Both the position numbers and the translations under genes were made by a program. The notes below the pieces were generated by a model. The model was given only the letters and a program-made list of their open reading frames with translations, had not been told where the DNA came from and ran no database searches. A stretch of 64,000 nt of DNA from Streptomyces sp. V1I1 (GTDB lineage Bacteria; Actinomycetota; Actinomycetes; Streptomycetales; Streptomycetaceae). Shown piece by piece: positions 34,148 through 43,944 of this stretch. The stretch is from NCBI RefSeq assembly GCF_030817355.1, contig NZ_JAUSZH010000001.1:2598501-2662500 (forward strand). Direction: 5' to 3'. Every line of letters starts with the position of its first letter. Within the stretch, counting starts at the first letter, position 1.

Positions 34148-34209
34148 TGCTTTGTCACTCCCACCTGAGTCATCGTGCGATGTGCGGACGATCGAGCGCG
34201 GCACCCGTA

Positions 34210-37200
34210 TCAAGAGCTGCCGAGCTGCTCGTCCAGCAGGCTGAAAAGTTCGTCGGCGCTGGCGGATTCCAGCTGCACCGCGAGGTTCTCCGGTGTCACG
34301 GTCCATTCGTGCACCAAGTCCTTGAGCCGGGTCACCAGCTGGTCGCGCGTCGTGTCGTCCAACGTGCGAGCGGACACCACCGAGCGGAGGTTTTCGACGG
34401 CGGCGTTTACGGCATCGGCCCCGCCGGCGTCCGCCACCTCGTCGCCCGTCTCCCCGCTCGCCAACTGCGACCGCAGGAACGATGCGAGAGCCACCGGCGT
34501 CGGGTAGTCGAAGATCAGGGTCGCCGGCAACCGTATGCCGGTGGCCGAGCCGAGCTGGTTGCGCAGTTCGACCGCGGTGAGCGAATCGAAGCCGAGTTCC
34601 TTGAAGGCCCGGTCCTCCCCGATCGTCTCGCCACTGGACTCGCTGTGTCCCAGCACCGCCGCCACCTTGGACCGGACCAGATTCGTCAGCCTGATCTGCT
34701 GATCGGCGCCGGGCAGTCCGGCCAGCTCGCCTCGCAGCGACGTGACGCCAGGCTCCCCGGACCCCTGGACCGGGGCGCTCCGCACCGCCTTGACCAATGA
34801 GCGCAGCGCCGACGGCAATTCCTCCACCTGTGCGACGGCGCGCAGCGCGGGCAGGTCCAGGCGCGCGGTCACAAGCGCAGACGCGTCGGCGCCGTGTACG
34901 GCGTCGAACAGCGCCAGCGCCTCATCGGAAGACATGGCCATGATGCCCGGGGCGGCAAGCCGCCTGAGGTCGGCTTCGCCCAACTCGCCAGTGATGTCGC
35001 TGGCCTGCGCCCAGAGGCCCCACGCCAGGGACAGTCCGGCCAGGCCCACCCCGCGACGGTGGTGGGCAAGAGCGTCCAGGAAGGCGTTCGCCGCTGCGTA
35101 GTTCGCCTGGCCCGCCCGGCCGAGTACCCCCGACAGCGACGAGAACAGTACGAACTCCGAAAGCCCGTGATCGCGGGTCAGCTCGTGCAGGTTCACCGCC
35201 GCGTCCACCTTGGGACGCAGCACCCGGTCCAGCCGTTCGGGCGACAGCGCGGCGACTATGCCGTCGTCGGCCACGCCCGCCGTGTGGATCACCGCCGTCA
35301 GCGGGTGATCGGCCGGTACCGCCGCGATGACCTCCGCGAGCGCGGCGCGGTCGGCCACGTCGCACCGAGCCACCGTGACGGCCGCTCCCAGACCGGTCAG
35401 TTCCTCGACGAGCTCGGCCGCTCCGGGCGTGTCCCCGCCCCTGCGACCGACGAGGAGCAGCTGCCTGGCGCCTCGCTCGGCGACCATGTGGCGCGCCACA
35501 AGTCCGCCCAATGTCCCGAGCCCGCCGGTGATCAGCACCGTTCCCGACTGCGGCGACGACGCCGCCGATTTCGTCGGCGCCGGTACGGCTGCTCGGACCA
35601 GCCGGCCCGCCCGCACCGTGCCCGCCCGGATCGCTGTCTGTGGTTCACCGGTCGCCACGGCCGCGAGCAGCACCTCGTCGGACCCCGGGGCGCCGTCGGT
35701 GTCCACCAGCACGAAACGGCCGGGGTGCTCGGCCTGGGCCGACCGGACGAAGCCCCACACCGACGCCCCGGCGAGATCCGGTGAGCCGTCGCCGTCCAGG
35801 GCCATCGCTCCCCTGGTCAGGATCACGAGCCGGGAGGAGGCGAGGCGGTCGTCGTCAAGCCAGGTCTGCACGAGGGTGAGTACGCCGCCGAGGGTGGTGC
35901 GGACCGCTCCGGCAACGTCCCGCGGACCATCCGGAGTCGACGGAGCGACCGGCGCGAACACCAGCTCCGGCACCGGCTCACCGGACTCCAGCGCACTGCT
36001 CAGCGCCGCCAGGTCCGTGTACCGACGACCGACCTGGCCGCCGTCCGACCGCACCGGGTCGTCACCGAGCACCGCGCACCGCTCGGGGCGTGACGGCCGG
36101 CCCGACGAGGGGGCGACGGCCGGCCAGTCGAGCCGGAAAAGAGAGTCACGGTGGCGGCCTCCGGGAGCGTGCAACTGGTCGACGCTCACGGGGCGCAGCG
36201 TGAGCGACTCGACGGATACGACGGGCGCACCGGTGCGGTCTGCGGCCAACAGCGCCAGCCTGTCCTCACCGCTGCGCGTGAGCCGGACGCGCAGGGCGGT
36301 GCTCCCGGTGGCGTGCACCGCGACGCCTCTCCACGCGAACGGCAGGAGCATCTGCCGGGCCTGTGGTTCGGCAGCGGCCCGGTCGACCAGGGCGGGGTGC
36401 AGCGCGGCGTCGAACAGCGCCGGATGCAAGCCGAATTCCACCGCGTCCGCGGGTACGGGCTCGGGCAGTACCACCTCGGCGAAGAGATCGTCGCCGCGCC
36501 GCCACACCCCGCGCAGTCCCTGGAAGGCGGCGCCGTACTGGAAGCCACGAAGTGCCAGCCGGTCGTAGACGCCGTCGATGTCCACCCGGGCGGCGTCGGC
36601 CGGAGGCCAGAGCTCACTCAGATCGGCCCACACCGCTGGATCCAGGTCGCCGGGCACCTCGGTCTGGAGAGTGCCGTCGGCGTGCTTGGTCCACGGCTCG
36701 CCGGCCGCGTCACCGTCGGGCCTGGAATGCAGGGTCAGCGACCGCTGCCCCAAGTCATCCTGGCTCCCGACGGCCAGTTGGATCGTGAGCCCGCCCTCGT
36801 CCGGGACGACGAGCGGCGCGTGCAGGGTCAACTCCTCGACCCCGCCCAGCCCCGACTGGGCCGCCACGTGCGCCGCCAGCTCCACCGACGCTGTCCCCGG
36901 CATCAGCATCGTCCCCGCCACGGCGTGGTCGGCGATCCACGGGTGGTCGCCTGACGACACCCGTCCGACGAAGACCGCTCCGTCATCGCTCGCCACGTCG
37001 ACGGCGGCACCCAGGAGGGGATGGTCCACCGCCCTCAGGCCCGCGGCGCGCACGTCCCCGGCCGCGGCGGCCGGGGCGTCGAGCCAGAACCGCCGACGCT
37101 GGAAGGGATACGTCGGAAGCGGCACGCGCCGGGCAGCGCTGCCCGCGAAGACGGCCGGCCAGTCGACCTGGCAGCCCGTGATGTGCAGGGCGCCGAGCGA

Positions 37201-39837
37201 GGTGAGAAAACGGTCCAGGCCGCCGTCACCGCGCCGCAGCGTCGTGACGACAGTCGCGTGGGCGTCCTTCTCGTGGACGAGCTCCTCCAGACCGAAGGTC
37301 AGCACCGGGTGGGCGCTGCACTCAACGAAGGTCCGGTGCCCGTCGGCCAGCAGGGACTCCACCGCGCCCGCGAAGTTCACCGGACGGCGCAGGTTCTCGA
37401 ACCAGTAGCCCGCCGTCAGGTCGCGGCCGTCGAGCGGGTCGGCGGTCACCGTCGAGTAGAACGGGACGGTGAGTTCCCCCGGCTCGATCAGGCCCAGCGT
37501 GTCGAGCAGTTCCGTCTCGATCGCGTCGACCTGGGCCGAGTGCGACGCATAGTCGATGGGGATGCGGTGCGCGGGCGTCCCGTCGGCCTCGCACACCGCG
37601 AACAGCTCCTGCAGTGCGTCAAGTTCACCGGACACCGCGGTCGACGCCGGACCGTTGACAGCGGCGATCGTGAGTCGGCCACCCCACCGCTCGAGCAGCT
37701 TCTCGACGTCCGCGACCGGCCGGGGAATCGACGCCATCCCGCCGCGGCCGGTGAGCGCGGCCCGGATGGGACCGTTCCGCAGCGCCACGATCCGGGCCGC
37801 GTCCGACAGGGACAGAGCCCCCGCCACACAGGCTGCCGCGATCTCGCCCTGGCTGTGCCCCACCACCGCGACGGGGTGGACGCCGCAGGACTGCCACGCC
37901 GCGGCCAGCGAGACCATCATCGTGAACAGGGCGGGCTGGATGACCTCGTCGTGGTCCAGGCTCCGGGCGCCGGGACGGCCCCGAAGCACGTCGGACAAGG
38001 ACCAGTCCAGGTAGGGCTCGAACGCCTCTATGCACTCCTGAACGCGTGCCGCGAATACGGGTGAGGACTCCAGCAGCCCCTCCCCCATCCCGGCCCATTG
38101 GGGCCCCTGGCCGGGGAAGACGAACACGGCACCCGAGTGTCCCGCACCCGCGGCGACACCCTGGACCAGGTTCTGCGCGGGCTCCCCCGTCGAGAGCGCC
38201 TTCAGCCCGGCGGTGAGCGCCTGCCGGTCGGCTCCGACGACGATGGCTCGGTGCCGCAGCACGGCACGCCCGGCGGCGAGGGAGAGACCGATGTCGGTGT
38301 CCGAAGCCGGTGGCTCGCCGTCCAGGTGCGAGAGCAGCTGTGCGGCCTGGGCCCGTAGCGCCGCCGCGGACTTCGCGGAGAGCGTCCACGGTACGGCCGG
38401 CAACGCCGGCGCTGGCTCGGCGTCCCCTGCGCCCTCTTCGTCCTCTGCCTCCTCGGCGGGTGCCTGCTCGATCAGGGCGTGGGCGTTGGTTCCGCTCAGA
38501 CTGAAGGAGGAGACGCCTGCCCGGCGGGGCGACCCGGTCGAAGGCCACTGAGTCGCCTCGGTCAGCAGCCGGATGTTGCCCTGGGACCAGTCGATGTGCG
38601 GGGTCGGCTCGTCGATTCCGAGACTGGGCGGCAGGACGCCGTTGCGCATGGCCAGCACCATCTTGATCAGACCCGCCAGGCCGGCCGCTGCCTGGGTGTG
38701 CCCGATGTTGGACTTCACCGAGCCCACCAGCAGCGGACGGCCCTCGGTCCGCCGGTTGCCGTACGTGGCCAGCAGCGCCTGACCTTCGATCGGGTCGCCG
38801 AGGGTGGTGCCGGTGCCGTGGGCCTCGACGGCGTCGACCTGGTCGGGCGTGAGCCGGGCATTGGCCAGCGCCTGGCGGATCACCTGCTCCTGGGCGGCGC
38901 CGTTGGGTGCCGTGAGGCCGTTGGAGGCGCCATCCTGGTTCACCGCCGTGCCGCGTACGACAGCCAGCACCTCGTGACCGGCGCGGCGCGCGTCGGACAG
39001 CCGTTCAAGGACAAGTACGCCCACGCCCTCGGAGAAGGCGGTGCCGTCCGCGGCAGCGGCGAAGGGCTTGCACCGGCCGTCCGGGGCGAGGCCGCCCTGA
39101 CGGCTGAACTCCACGAGCATGGCCGGTGTCGACACGACGGCCGCTCCGCCCACCAGCGCCATCGTGCAGTCACCTTGGCGCAGGGCCTGGCATGCGTCAT
39201 GCAGGGCGACCAGCGCCGAGGAGCAGGCGGTGTCGAGCGTGACCGCGGGACCGTGCAGGCCGAGCGAGTAGGCGATCCGCCCGGAGGCGAAGGCGGCTCC
39301 CGCACCGTTGATGAAGAAGCCGTCGAGGCCGGATGTGCCGCGCCCCGATCCGGTCAGCTGGCACGCGTAGTCGCCGCTGATGATGCCGACGTAGGCACCG
39401 GTGAGACTGCCCCGCAGCGAGTCCGGCGGGATGCCGGCACGTTCGAACGCCTCCCACGTGGTCTCCAGCAGCAGGCGGTGCTGCGGATCCATCGCGACCG
39501 CCTCGCGCGGGGAGATCTCGAAGAAGTCGGCGTCGAAGTCGGCCGCGTCGTCGAGGAAGCCGCCGACCTTGCGGATGCTCCGCGCGTCCGGGCCCTGCAC
39601 CGAGAGCTCGTCAAGGTCCCAGTTGCGGTCCTCCGGAGCGCCCGAGGCCACGTTCTCGCCGCGCATCATCAGCTGCCACAGGTCCTCGGGGGACCGCACC
39701 TCGCCAGGGAACCGGCAGGCCATACTGACGATCGCGATGGGATCGCTGCTCTCCGCAGCCGCCAGCCGCTCGCGGGTCTCCAGCAGCTCGGCCGTCACCC
39801 GCTTGAGATAGCCGCGGAGCTTGCCCTCAGTGCCCAC
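34210..39837 (-). CDS. Type I PKS, one module: KS-AT(methylmalonyl)-DH-KR-ACP
   Basis: A 1875-residue single-module PKS adding a methylmalonyl unit and making a double bond. Order: docking coiled coil ([20 protein letters not shown]), KS (DTACSSA, Cys near 204; the third Ser of the usual motif is Ala), AT (GHSQGE near 662, YASH near 764), DH ([12 protein letters not shown] near 972 and [10 protein letters not shown]), KR (TGGLGTLGG near 1430; ADD motif, B-type; NYAAAN near 1579), ACP (LGFDS near 1752) and a C-terminal docking tail ending in [14 protein letters not shown]. This tail class differs from the loading PKS tail. The start is a TTG-GTG pair at 39840/39837 with AAGGA upstream; GTG at 39837 is taken. 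It is the first PKS gene of the minus-strand series, 62 nt before the PKS-NRPS, and its promoter must lie in the 537-nt divergent region to the right. Confidence 0.95.
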   Translation of the reverse strand: MGTEGKLRGYLKRVTAELLETRERLAAAESSDPIAIVSMACRFPGEVRSPEDLWQLMMRGENVASGAPEDRNWDLDELSVQGPDARSIRKVGGFLDDAADFDADFFEISPREAVAMDPQHRLLLETTWEAFERAGIPPDSLRGSLTGAYVGIISGDYACQLTGSGRGTSGLDGFFINGAGAAFASGRIAYSLGLHGPAVTLDTACSSALVALHDACQALRQGDCTMALVGGAAVVSTPAMLVEFSRQGGLAPDGRCKPFAAAADGTAFSEGVGVLVLERLSDARRAGHEVLAVVRGTAVNQDGASNGLTAPNGAAQEQVIRQALANARLTPDQVDAVEAHGTGTTLGDPIEGQALLATYGNRRTEGRPLLVGSVKSNIGHTQAAAGLAGLIKMVLAMRNGVLPPSLGIDEPTPHIDWSQGNIRLLTEATQWPSTGSPRRAGVSSFSLSGTNAHALIEQAPAEEAEDEEGAGDAEPAPALPAVPWTLSAKSAAALRAQAAQLLSHLDGEPPASDTDIGLSLAAGRAVLRHRAIVVGADRQALTAGLKALSTGEPAQNLVQGVAAGAGHSGAVFVFPGQGPQWAGMGEGLLESSPVFAARVQECIEAFEPYLDWSLSDVLRGRPGARSLDHDEVIQPALFTMMVSLAAAWQSCGVHPVAVVGHSQGEIAAACVAGALSLSDAARIVALRNGPIRAALTGRGGMASIPRPVADVEKLLERWGGRLTIAAVNGPASTAVSGELDALQELFAVCEADGTPAHRIPIDYASHSAQVDAIETELLDTLGLIEPGELTVPFYSTVTADPLDGRDLTAGYWFENLRRPVNFAGAVESLLADGHRTFVECSAHPVLTFGLEELVHEKDAHATVVTTLRRGDGGLDRFLTSLGALHITGCQVDWPAVFAGSAARRVPLPTYPFQRRRFWLDAPAAAAGDVRAAGLRAVDHPLLGAAVDVASDDGAVFVGRVSSGDHPWIADHAVAGTMLMPGTASVELAAHVAAQSGLGGVEELTLHAPLVVPDEGGLTIQLAVGSQDDLGQRSLTLHSRPDGDAAGEPWTKHADGTLQTEVPGDLDPAVWADLSELWPPADAARVDIDGVYDRLALRGFQYGAAFQGLRGVWRRGDDLFAEVVLPEPVPADAVEFGLHPALFDAALHPALVDRAAAEPQARQMLLPFAWRGVAVHATGSTALRVRLTRSGEDRLALLAADRTGAPVVSVESLTLRPVSVDQLHAPGGRHRDSLFRLDWPAVAPSSGRPSRPERCAVLGDDPVRSDGGQVGRRYTDLAALSSALESGEPVPELVFAPVAPSTPDGPRDVAGAVRTTLGGVLTLVQTWLDDDRLASSRLVILTRGAMALDGDGSPDLAGASVWGFVRSAQAEHPGRFVLVDTDGAPGSDEVLLAAVATGEPQTAIRAGTVRAGRLVRAAVPAPTKSAASSPQSGTVLITGGLGTLGGLVARHMVAERGARQLLLVGRRGGDTPGAAELVEELTGLGAAVTVARCDVADRAALAEVIAAVPADHPLTAVIHTAGVADDGIVAALSPERLDRVLRPKVDAAVNLHELTRDHGLSEFVLFSSLSGVLGRAGQANYAAANAFLDALAHHRRGVGLAGLSLAWGLWAQASDITGELGEADLRRLAAPGIMAMSSDEALALFDAVHGADASALVTARLDLPALRAVAQVEELPSALRSLVKAVRSAPVQGSGEPGVTSLRGELAGLPGADQQIRLTNLVRSKVAAVLGHSESSGETIGEDRAFKELGFDSLTAVELRNQLGSATGIRLPATLIFDYPTPVALASFLRSQLASGETGDEVADAGGADAVNAAVENLRSVVSARTLDDTTRDQLVTRLKDLVHEWTVTPENLAVQLESASADELFSLLDEQLGSS

Positions 39838-40374
39838 CAAAGTCGGTTCCTTACATCGCCTGATTGCACAGATGGACCGGAGCGCAGAGCGTCAGCCGAT
39901 ATCACATGACATCGACTCGGCTGCGGCGCGTTCGGGTTCGGTTCACTGGACCCGGGGAACTCGGTCAAGGAATCTTTCCACCGCAATGATTCACGCTCCC
40001 CGAGTTTCGGACCAGGCAGAACCGGCGGCAAAACTGCGGGAGGTCGGGTGATGCCAACGTCTGCTACTCGGCGACCAAGGTGATCTGACCCAACAATCAA
40101 CAAAGGCCCCGATTCGCCCTCACCTATCCAACTCCCCCGGAATCCCCGGCAGGGGCTTACCCATTCTTGATGCGGGCAAGAACTTTGACGATGCGTCGAC
40201 AGTCCCTGACGGGACGACAGAACCGACTTGATCTCTCTTGACAAAGAGAGTTAGCCTCCCCGTCGGGGGAAATTCGCGACTGACTTCGTGCGCGGGTCAC
40301 TGCCCTGTTCCTGTCCTCATTCTCGACGTGGAACACAAACCGAAGAACTTACTCTGACCCGACGGAGGTCGACC
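39838..40374. promoter_or_regulatory. Divergent control region between PKS genes and Rieske oxygenase
   Basis: A 537-nt non-coding stretch separates the minus-strand PKS series from the plus-strand oxygenase and must hold both promoters. It is clearly more AT-rich than the flanking genes. Three perfect inverted repeats lie within 90 bp: TTCTTG/CAAGAA (40164-40182), GTCCC/GGGAC (40202-40215) and CTCTCTT/AAGAGAG (40233-40250). The last has a TTGACA hexamer overlapping its centre, but no convincing -10 box follows at the usual distance, so promoter positions are not assigned. Confidence 0.6.
40164..40250. repeat. Three spaced inverted repeats (possible operators)
   Basis: TTCTTG-7 nt-CAAGAA, GTCCC-TGAC-GGGAC and CTCTCTT-GACA-AAGAGAG are each perfect. 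Their centres are about 35 and 33 bp apart, roughly three helical turns, so bound dimers could face the same side. The arms differ in sequence, so they need not share one regulator. Confidence 0.5.
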
Positions 40375-41550
40375 GTGGTCTTCCAGCCCACCCGAGGCGA
40401 TCTGCCCGCCCGCTTCGGACCCGGCATACCCAATGTGCCGCCGATCGGACCCGCGACCATCGATGCCGATGTCTATCGCGACGCGGAGCGGTACGAGCGC
40501 GAGCGCATCCAGATACTCAACCGAAGCTGGCAGATCATCTGCCGGTCCGAGCAGATCGCCAACCCCGGTGACTTCCACGTCTGGGAGGGGCACGGCGAGA
40601 ACATCGTCATCACCCGGCGCGAGGACGGCGGCCTGTCCGGCTTCCACAACGTCTGCCAGCACCGCGGCGCCCGGATCGTGCCGGAAAGCGGCACCGGCGC
40701 ACGCCGGTTCACCTGCCGCTGGCACAACTGGGCCTACGACGCCGAAGGCAATGTGACCGGCGTCCCCGACCGTCCTGACTTCGACAAGAAGGTCCTGGCC
40801 GGACTCTGCGCGCCCGGCCTCGACCTCGGCGAGTGGGGCGGCTGGGTGTGGGCTGTACTGGCCGGTCCGGGGGTGGCCGGGCCGCTCGAGGACTGGATCG
40901 CCCCGGAGGTGGCGGCCGACCTCGGCGCCTTCCGTATGGAGGACATGAAGCTCGTCGAGAAGGTCGAGTGGGAGGTGGACGTCAACTGGAAGGTGGCGAT
41001 CGACGCCTTCAGCGAGTACTACCACGCGCAGGCGCTGCACGAGATGGGCGGCAAGGACGCCAAGGACGCCCGGCACTCGACCACTCACGTGTACGGTCGC
41101 AACGCCATGTACTTCGTCCCGTTCCTGGGCGGCCTGGAAGACCTCCAGCGCACCCTGGACCACACGGCACATACCGTCTGCAACTACCTGCTGTTCCCCA
41201 CGGCCGTCGCCAACTGCCAGGCGCTGCATACGCAGCTGTGGCGGGCGGTTCCGCTCAGCGTGAACAAGACCCGCTTCGAGGCGTGGGAGCTGCGGTACGA
41301 GACCGACGATCCCGAGTACCTCCGGCAGATCGATTTCTGGTGGGAGATGTACAAGGCGGTCGTTCAGCAGGACGTCGACGAATGGGTCGACGTCGCCGCC
41401 ACCGCGCAGTCGTCCGCGTACCGGCAGAACATCTTCAGCGACCGGGAGTGCATCCTCACGCACTTCCACCGGGTGTGCGATGACATCCTCGCCGGCGGTG
41501 ACGGCCTCGGCCTGGAGCCCGAGGCGGTCGCCGTCTCCCAGGAGCAGTAA
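40375..41550 (+). CDS. Rieske non-heme iron oxygenase, tailoring candidate
   Basis: A 391-residue oxygenase alpha-subunit-like protein. The Rieske [2Fe-2S] motif is intact (CQHRG near residue 94 and CRWH near 113), and the mononuclear iron site is seen as SEYYHAQALHE near 213-223, supplying the two histidines, with an acidic ligand probably in the VDVAATAQ region. Such enzymes hydroxylate or otherwise oxidise substrates using electrons from a separate reductase and ferredoxin, none of which is encoded nearby. GTG at 40375 is used because GGAGG lies six bases upstream; upstream in-frame residues have no conserved character. It is transcribed away from the PKS genes and closed by its own strong terminator, so it is most likely a post-assembly tailoring enzyme. 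The substrate is unknown. Confidence 0.9.
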   Translation: MVFQPTRGDLPARFGPGIPNVPPIGPATIDADVYRDAERYERERIQILNRSWQIICRSEQIANPGDFHVWEGHGENIVITRREDGGLSGFHNVCQHRGARIVPESGTGARRFTCRWHNWAYDAEGNVTGVPDRPDFDKKVLAGLCAPGLDLGEWGGWVWAVLAGPGVAGPLEDWIAPEVAADLGAFRMEDMKLVEKVEWEVDVNWKVAIDAFSEYYHAQALHEMGGKDAKDARHSTTHVYGRNAMYFVPFLGGLEDLQRTLDHTAHTVCNYLLFPTAVANCQALHTQLWRAVPLSVNKTRFEAWELRYETDDPEYLRQIDFWWEMYKAVVQQDVDEWVDVAATAQSSAYRQNIFSDRECILTHFHRVCDDILAGGDGLGLEPEAVAVSQEQ

Positions 41551-41565
41551 CCACCGGTCAACACT

Positions 41566-41602
41566 GCGGACGCCGTCCTTCGGGACGGCGTCCGCCGTTT
41601 TT
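41566..41602 (+). terminator. Strong intrinsic terminator after the Rieske gene
   Basis: GCGGACGCCGTCC and GGACGGCGTCCGC form a perfect 13-bp stem closed by a TTCG tetraloop, starting 15 nt after the stop and followed by CG and then TTTTT. A second hairpin, TTCCCCC-GGATGC-GGGGGAA (41601-41620), follows at once. Confidence 0.92.
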
Positions 41603-41620
41603 CCCCCGGATGCGGGGGAA

Positions 41621-41914
41621 GCCGAGCGCCGCGCAAAGCGCGGCCCGCGCACGGCGAGACCGTGGCGGGCGAATGGCCGCGAGGCGCCGGCCACGGACAG
41701 GAGGACGGCGCCCAGGCATGGATGGGCGATGCCCCGCCGGCCGGCTCTTCGGCCCCACGGGGACATCGCCTGCGTAAGACTCCAGCCGCACACACGACAG
41801 TCCCAACTACCGGATGACGGCGCTCGCCGCGGCGGCCGCAACGCGTCCGGCTCACCCGGCCCGGCGCGTGGGGCCGGGCCGGACGCTCGCACCGCGAGGG
41901 CCGCGGCGATGCCG
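41621..41914. other. Intergenic stretch, no gene supported
   Basis: About 294 bp between the terminator region and the end of the convergent acyltransferase gene. Open frames here lack ribosome sites and conserved sequence. Nothing further was recognised. Confidence 0.6.
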
Positions 41915-43084
41915 CTAAGGGGCCGAGAAAGCGGGAGCGGGAGAGGGAGCGGAAGAGGGCTGGGGCGGGGTGCGATGGCTGCCGGCGAAGCGGCGCATCA
42001 GGGGGCGCTCGAAGTACCGGTACACGACCAGGGACAGACCTATCGAGAGGGCGATCAGCGCGAAGACGAACGCGAAGCCTTCCCAAGCCGCCAGGCCGGG
42101 GTCGGGTCCGATCAGGTGGCGGGCGGCCATCATGAGCGGGAAGTGGGTGATGTAGAGGGCGTAGGAGGCCTCGCCCAGGGCGATCAGGGCCGGGCGGGGC
42201 AGGCGTCGCGTGCGGCCCTCGAGGTCGGCCAGGGCCGTCTTCGCGATGACCGCCGCGAGGGCCGGCGCCATCGCCGAGGACATCGCGTACTGCCGGGGCA
42301 CGAAGGGCAGCAGGAGGAAGAAGGCCACGAAGGCGAGGCTCACCTGGAGTCGGCTGACGCGGGGCCAGGTGCCGGTCTGAATCAGGCGGGCGGTGACCAT
42401 GCCGAGGATGAATTCCAGCAGCCTCACGGGCGGGAAGACGTAGATGAACCACATGCTGCGTTCGTTGATGGGCAGCCAGTCGAACAGCATCCGTCCAGGG
42501 ACGGCAGTGGCCACAAGGGGCATGAGGACGATCACCACGGCGAGCCCCGTCCACACCCACCGCAGCCGCTGTACGGGGATCTTGCGGGCGACGACGATAA
42601 GGGCGGGGAAGAGCGCGTAGAAGAACGCCTCGCAGGAGATCGACCACGCCGGTGTGTTGAAACCCGTGAACACGTCATAGTCCGGTACCCAGTCCTGGAC
42701 CAGGAACAGACCCGCGACGGCAGCCCACGGAGTCTGTCCGGGGGGCGCCTCCATGGGCACCGCGGCGGTGGTGACGGCGAAGAACACCACGGCCGCGGTC
42801 CAGGCGAGCAGATGGTTGGGGAAGATCTTCCACCACCGGCGCCGCCAGAACGCACGGGCCCGGCCGCCGGGTCTGTGAACCCAGGTCAGCACGAACCCGG
42901 ACAGGACGAAGAAGCCGCTCACCGCCCCCGCTGCGAACGGCTCGGTGGCACCCAGCCCCATCTGCAGGGGACCGTCGAAGATCCCCGAAACGAAGCTCAT
43001 GTGGAACCACACGACGGCGCAGGCGAAGACAAAACGCAGGCTCGTCAGTGACGGCAGATGGCGGGGAGCGGGCTCGTCGGGCAT
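41915..43084 (-). CDS. Membrane acyltransferase 3 family protein (OafA/YrhL-like)
   Basis: A 389-residue integral membrane protein with about ten hydrophobic segments. The family start is clear: SLTSLRFVFACAVVWFHM, with the arginine and histidine typical of acyltransferase 3 proteins, then GFFVLSGFVLTW. Members transfer acetyl or other short acyl groups to sugars, macrolides or lipids at the inner membrane. ATG at 43084 is preceded by AAGGA; longer in-frame extensions into the neighbour's region are not hydrophobic or conserved. It follows the type II thioesterase by 38 nt and is the last gene of the aminotransferase-thioesterase-acyltransferase group. Acylation of the cluster product is plausible; an unrelated cell-envelope role cannot be excluded. 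Confidence 0.88.
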   Translation of the reverse strand: MPDEPAPRHLPSLTSLRFVFACAVVWFHMSFVSGIFDGPLQMGLGATEPFAAGAVSGFFVLSGFVLTWVHRPGGRARAFWRRRWWKIFPNHLLAWTAAVVFFAVTTAAVPMEAPPGQTPWAAVAGLFLVQDWVPDYDVFTGFNTPAWSISCEAFFYALFPALIVVARKIPVQRLRWVWTGLAVVIVLMPLVATAVPGRMLFDWLPINERSMWFIYVFPPVRLLEFILGMVTARLIQTGTWPRVSRLQVSLAFVAFFLLLPFVPRQYAMSSAMAPALAAVIAKTALADLEGRTRRLPRPALIALGEASYALYITHFPLMMAARHLIGPDPGLAAWEGFAFVFALIALSIGLSLVVYRYFERPLMRRFAGSHRTPPQPSSAPSPAPAFSAP

Positions 43085-43122
43085 GGGTTTCCTTGTCTCT
43101 GGGCGTGAAGAAGCCAGAACGC

Positions 43123-43881
43123 TCACGCCGTCCGGGACAGCAGCTGCCGGGTGACGACATCGGCGACGGCACTCTGATGGTCCGCCAGATAGAAATGTCC
43201 GCCCGAGAAGGTGTTCAGGGAGAACGGGCCGGTCGTGTGCTCTTCCCACGCGCGGGCCTCGTCAAGGCTGACGTTCTCGTCCTCGTCGCCGACAAGGGCG
43301 ACGACAGGGCAGTCGAGCTTCGGCCCGGGCCGCCACTGATATGTCTCGACCGCCGTGTAGTCGCTGCGCAACGGCGGAAGGATCATGCGCAGGACGTCCT
43401 TGTCCTCGAGAATGCGCGCGTCGGTACCACTTCCCCGCTTCAGCTCTTCGACAAGACCGGCATCATCGAGCAGATGAATACCTACCTCACGGTGCGTCGA
43501 GGGGGCTCGTCGGCCCGAAACAAACAGCGTCGACGGGGCTGCGCCGAGTCGCTCTTTCATGCGGTTCGCCACTTCGAAAGCGATGACTGCACCCATGCTG
43601 TGCCCGAAGAAGGAGAGGGGCCGGTTCATAAGTGGCTCAAGCGCGGCGAAGGCTTCGTCGGCGAATTCATCGATGGTGGTAAGACAGCGATGGTGAAGCC
43701 GGTCCTGCCGCCCGGGGTATTGCACCGCAAAGACCTGAAGACTGGACTTCAGCGCATTCGACATCGGGCGGAAGTAGCTCGCCGATCCTCCGGCGTGCGG
43801 GAAACAGACGAGGGTCGCGCCACGGTCAGGACCGGGGGAGAAGCGACGGATCCACATCTCGTCCAGAACAGTCTCGGTCAT
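43123..43881 (-). CDS. Type II thioesterase
   Basis: A 252-residue alpha/beta hydrolase of the standalone thioesterase family that removes wrong acyl groups from PKS and NRPS carrier proteins. It shows FPHAGGSASYF, the nucleophile elbow GHSMG, GDEDENV with the acid residue and GGHFYL with the histidine. ATG at 43881 has GGAG six bases upstream. It lies 63 nt after the class V aminotransferase-like gene and 38 nt before the acyltransferase, same strand, so one transcript is likely. Its presence supports assigning this group to the biosynthetic cluster. Because the PKS-NRPS has no thioesterase domain it could also help release, but editing is the usual role. Confidence 0.94.
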   Translation of the reverse strand: MTETVLDEMWIRRFSPGPDRGATLVCFPHAGGSASYFRPMSNALKSSLQVFAVQYPGRQDRLHHRCLTTIDEFADEAFAALEPLMNRPLSFFGHSMGAVIAFEVANRMKERLGAAPSTLFVSGRRAPSTHREVGIHLLDDAGLVEELKRGSGTDARILEDKDVLRMILPPLRSDYTAVETYQWRPGPKLDCPVVALVGDEDENVSLDEARAWEEHTTGPFSLNTFSGGHFYLADHQSAVADVVTRQLLSRTA

Positions 43882-43944
43882 TGAAGGCTCCGTACATTCG
43901 AAAATCGGGTCGGTCAACGGCACCCACACATGCGTGGCGTCCGT

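Noticed and set aside
1..39837. Enoylreductase domains in the PKS modules
   Set aside because: KR domains follow the DH domains with only the usual structural subdomain between them; no ER NADPH motif was found.
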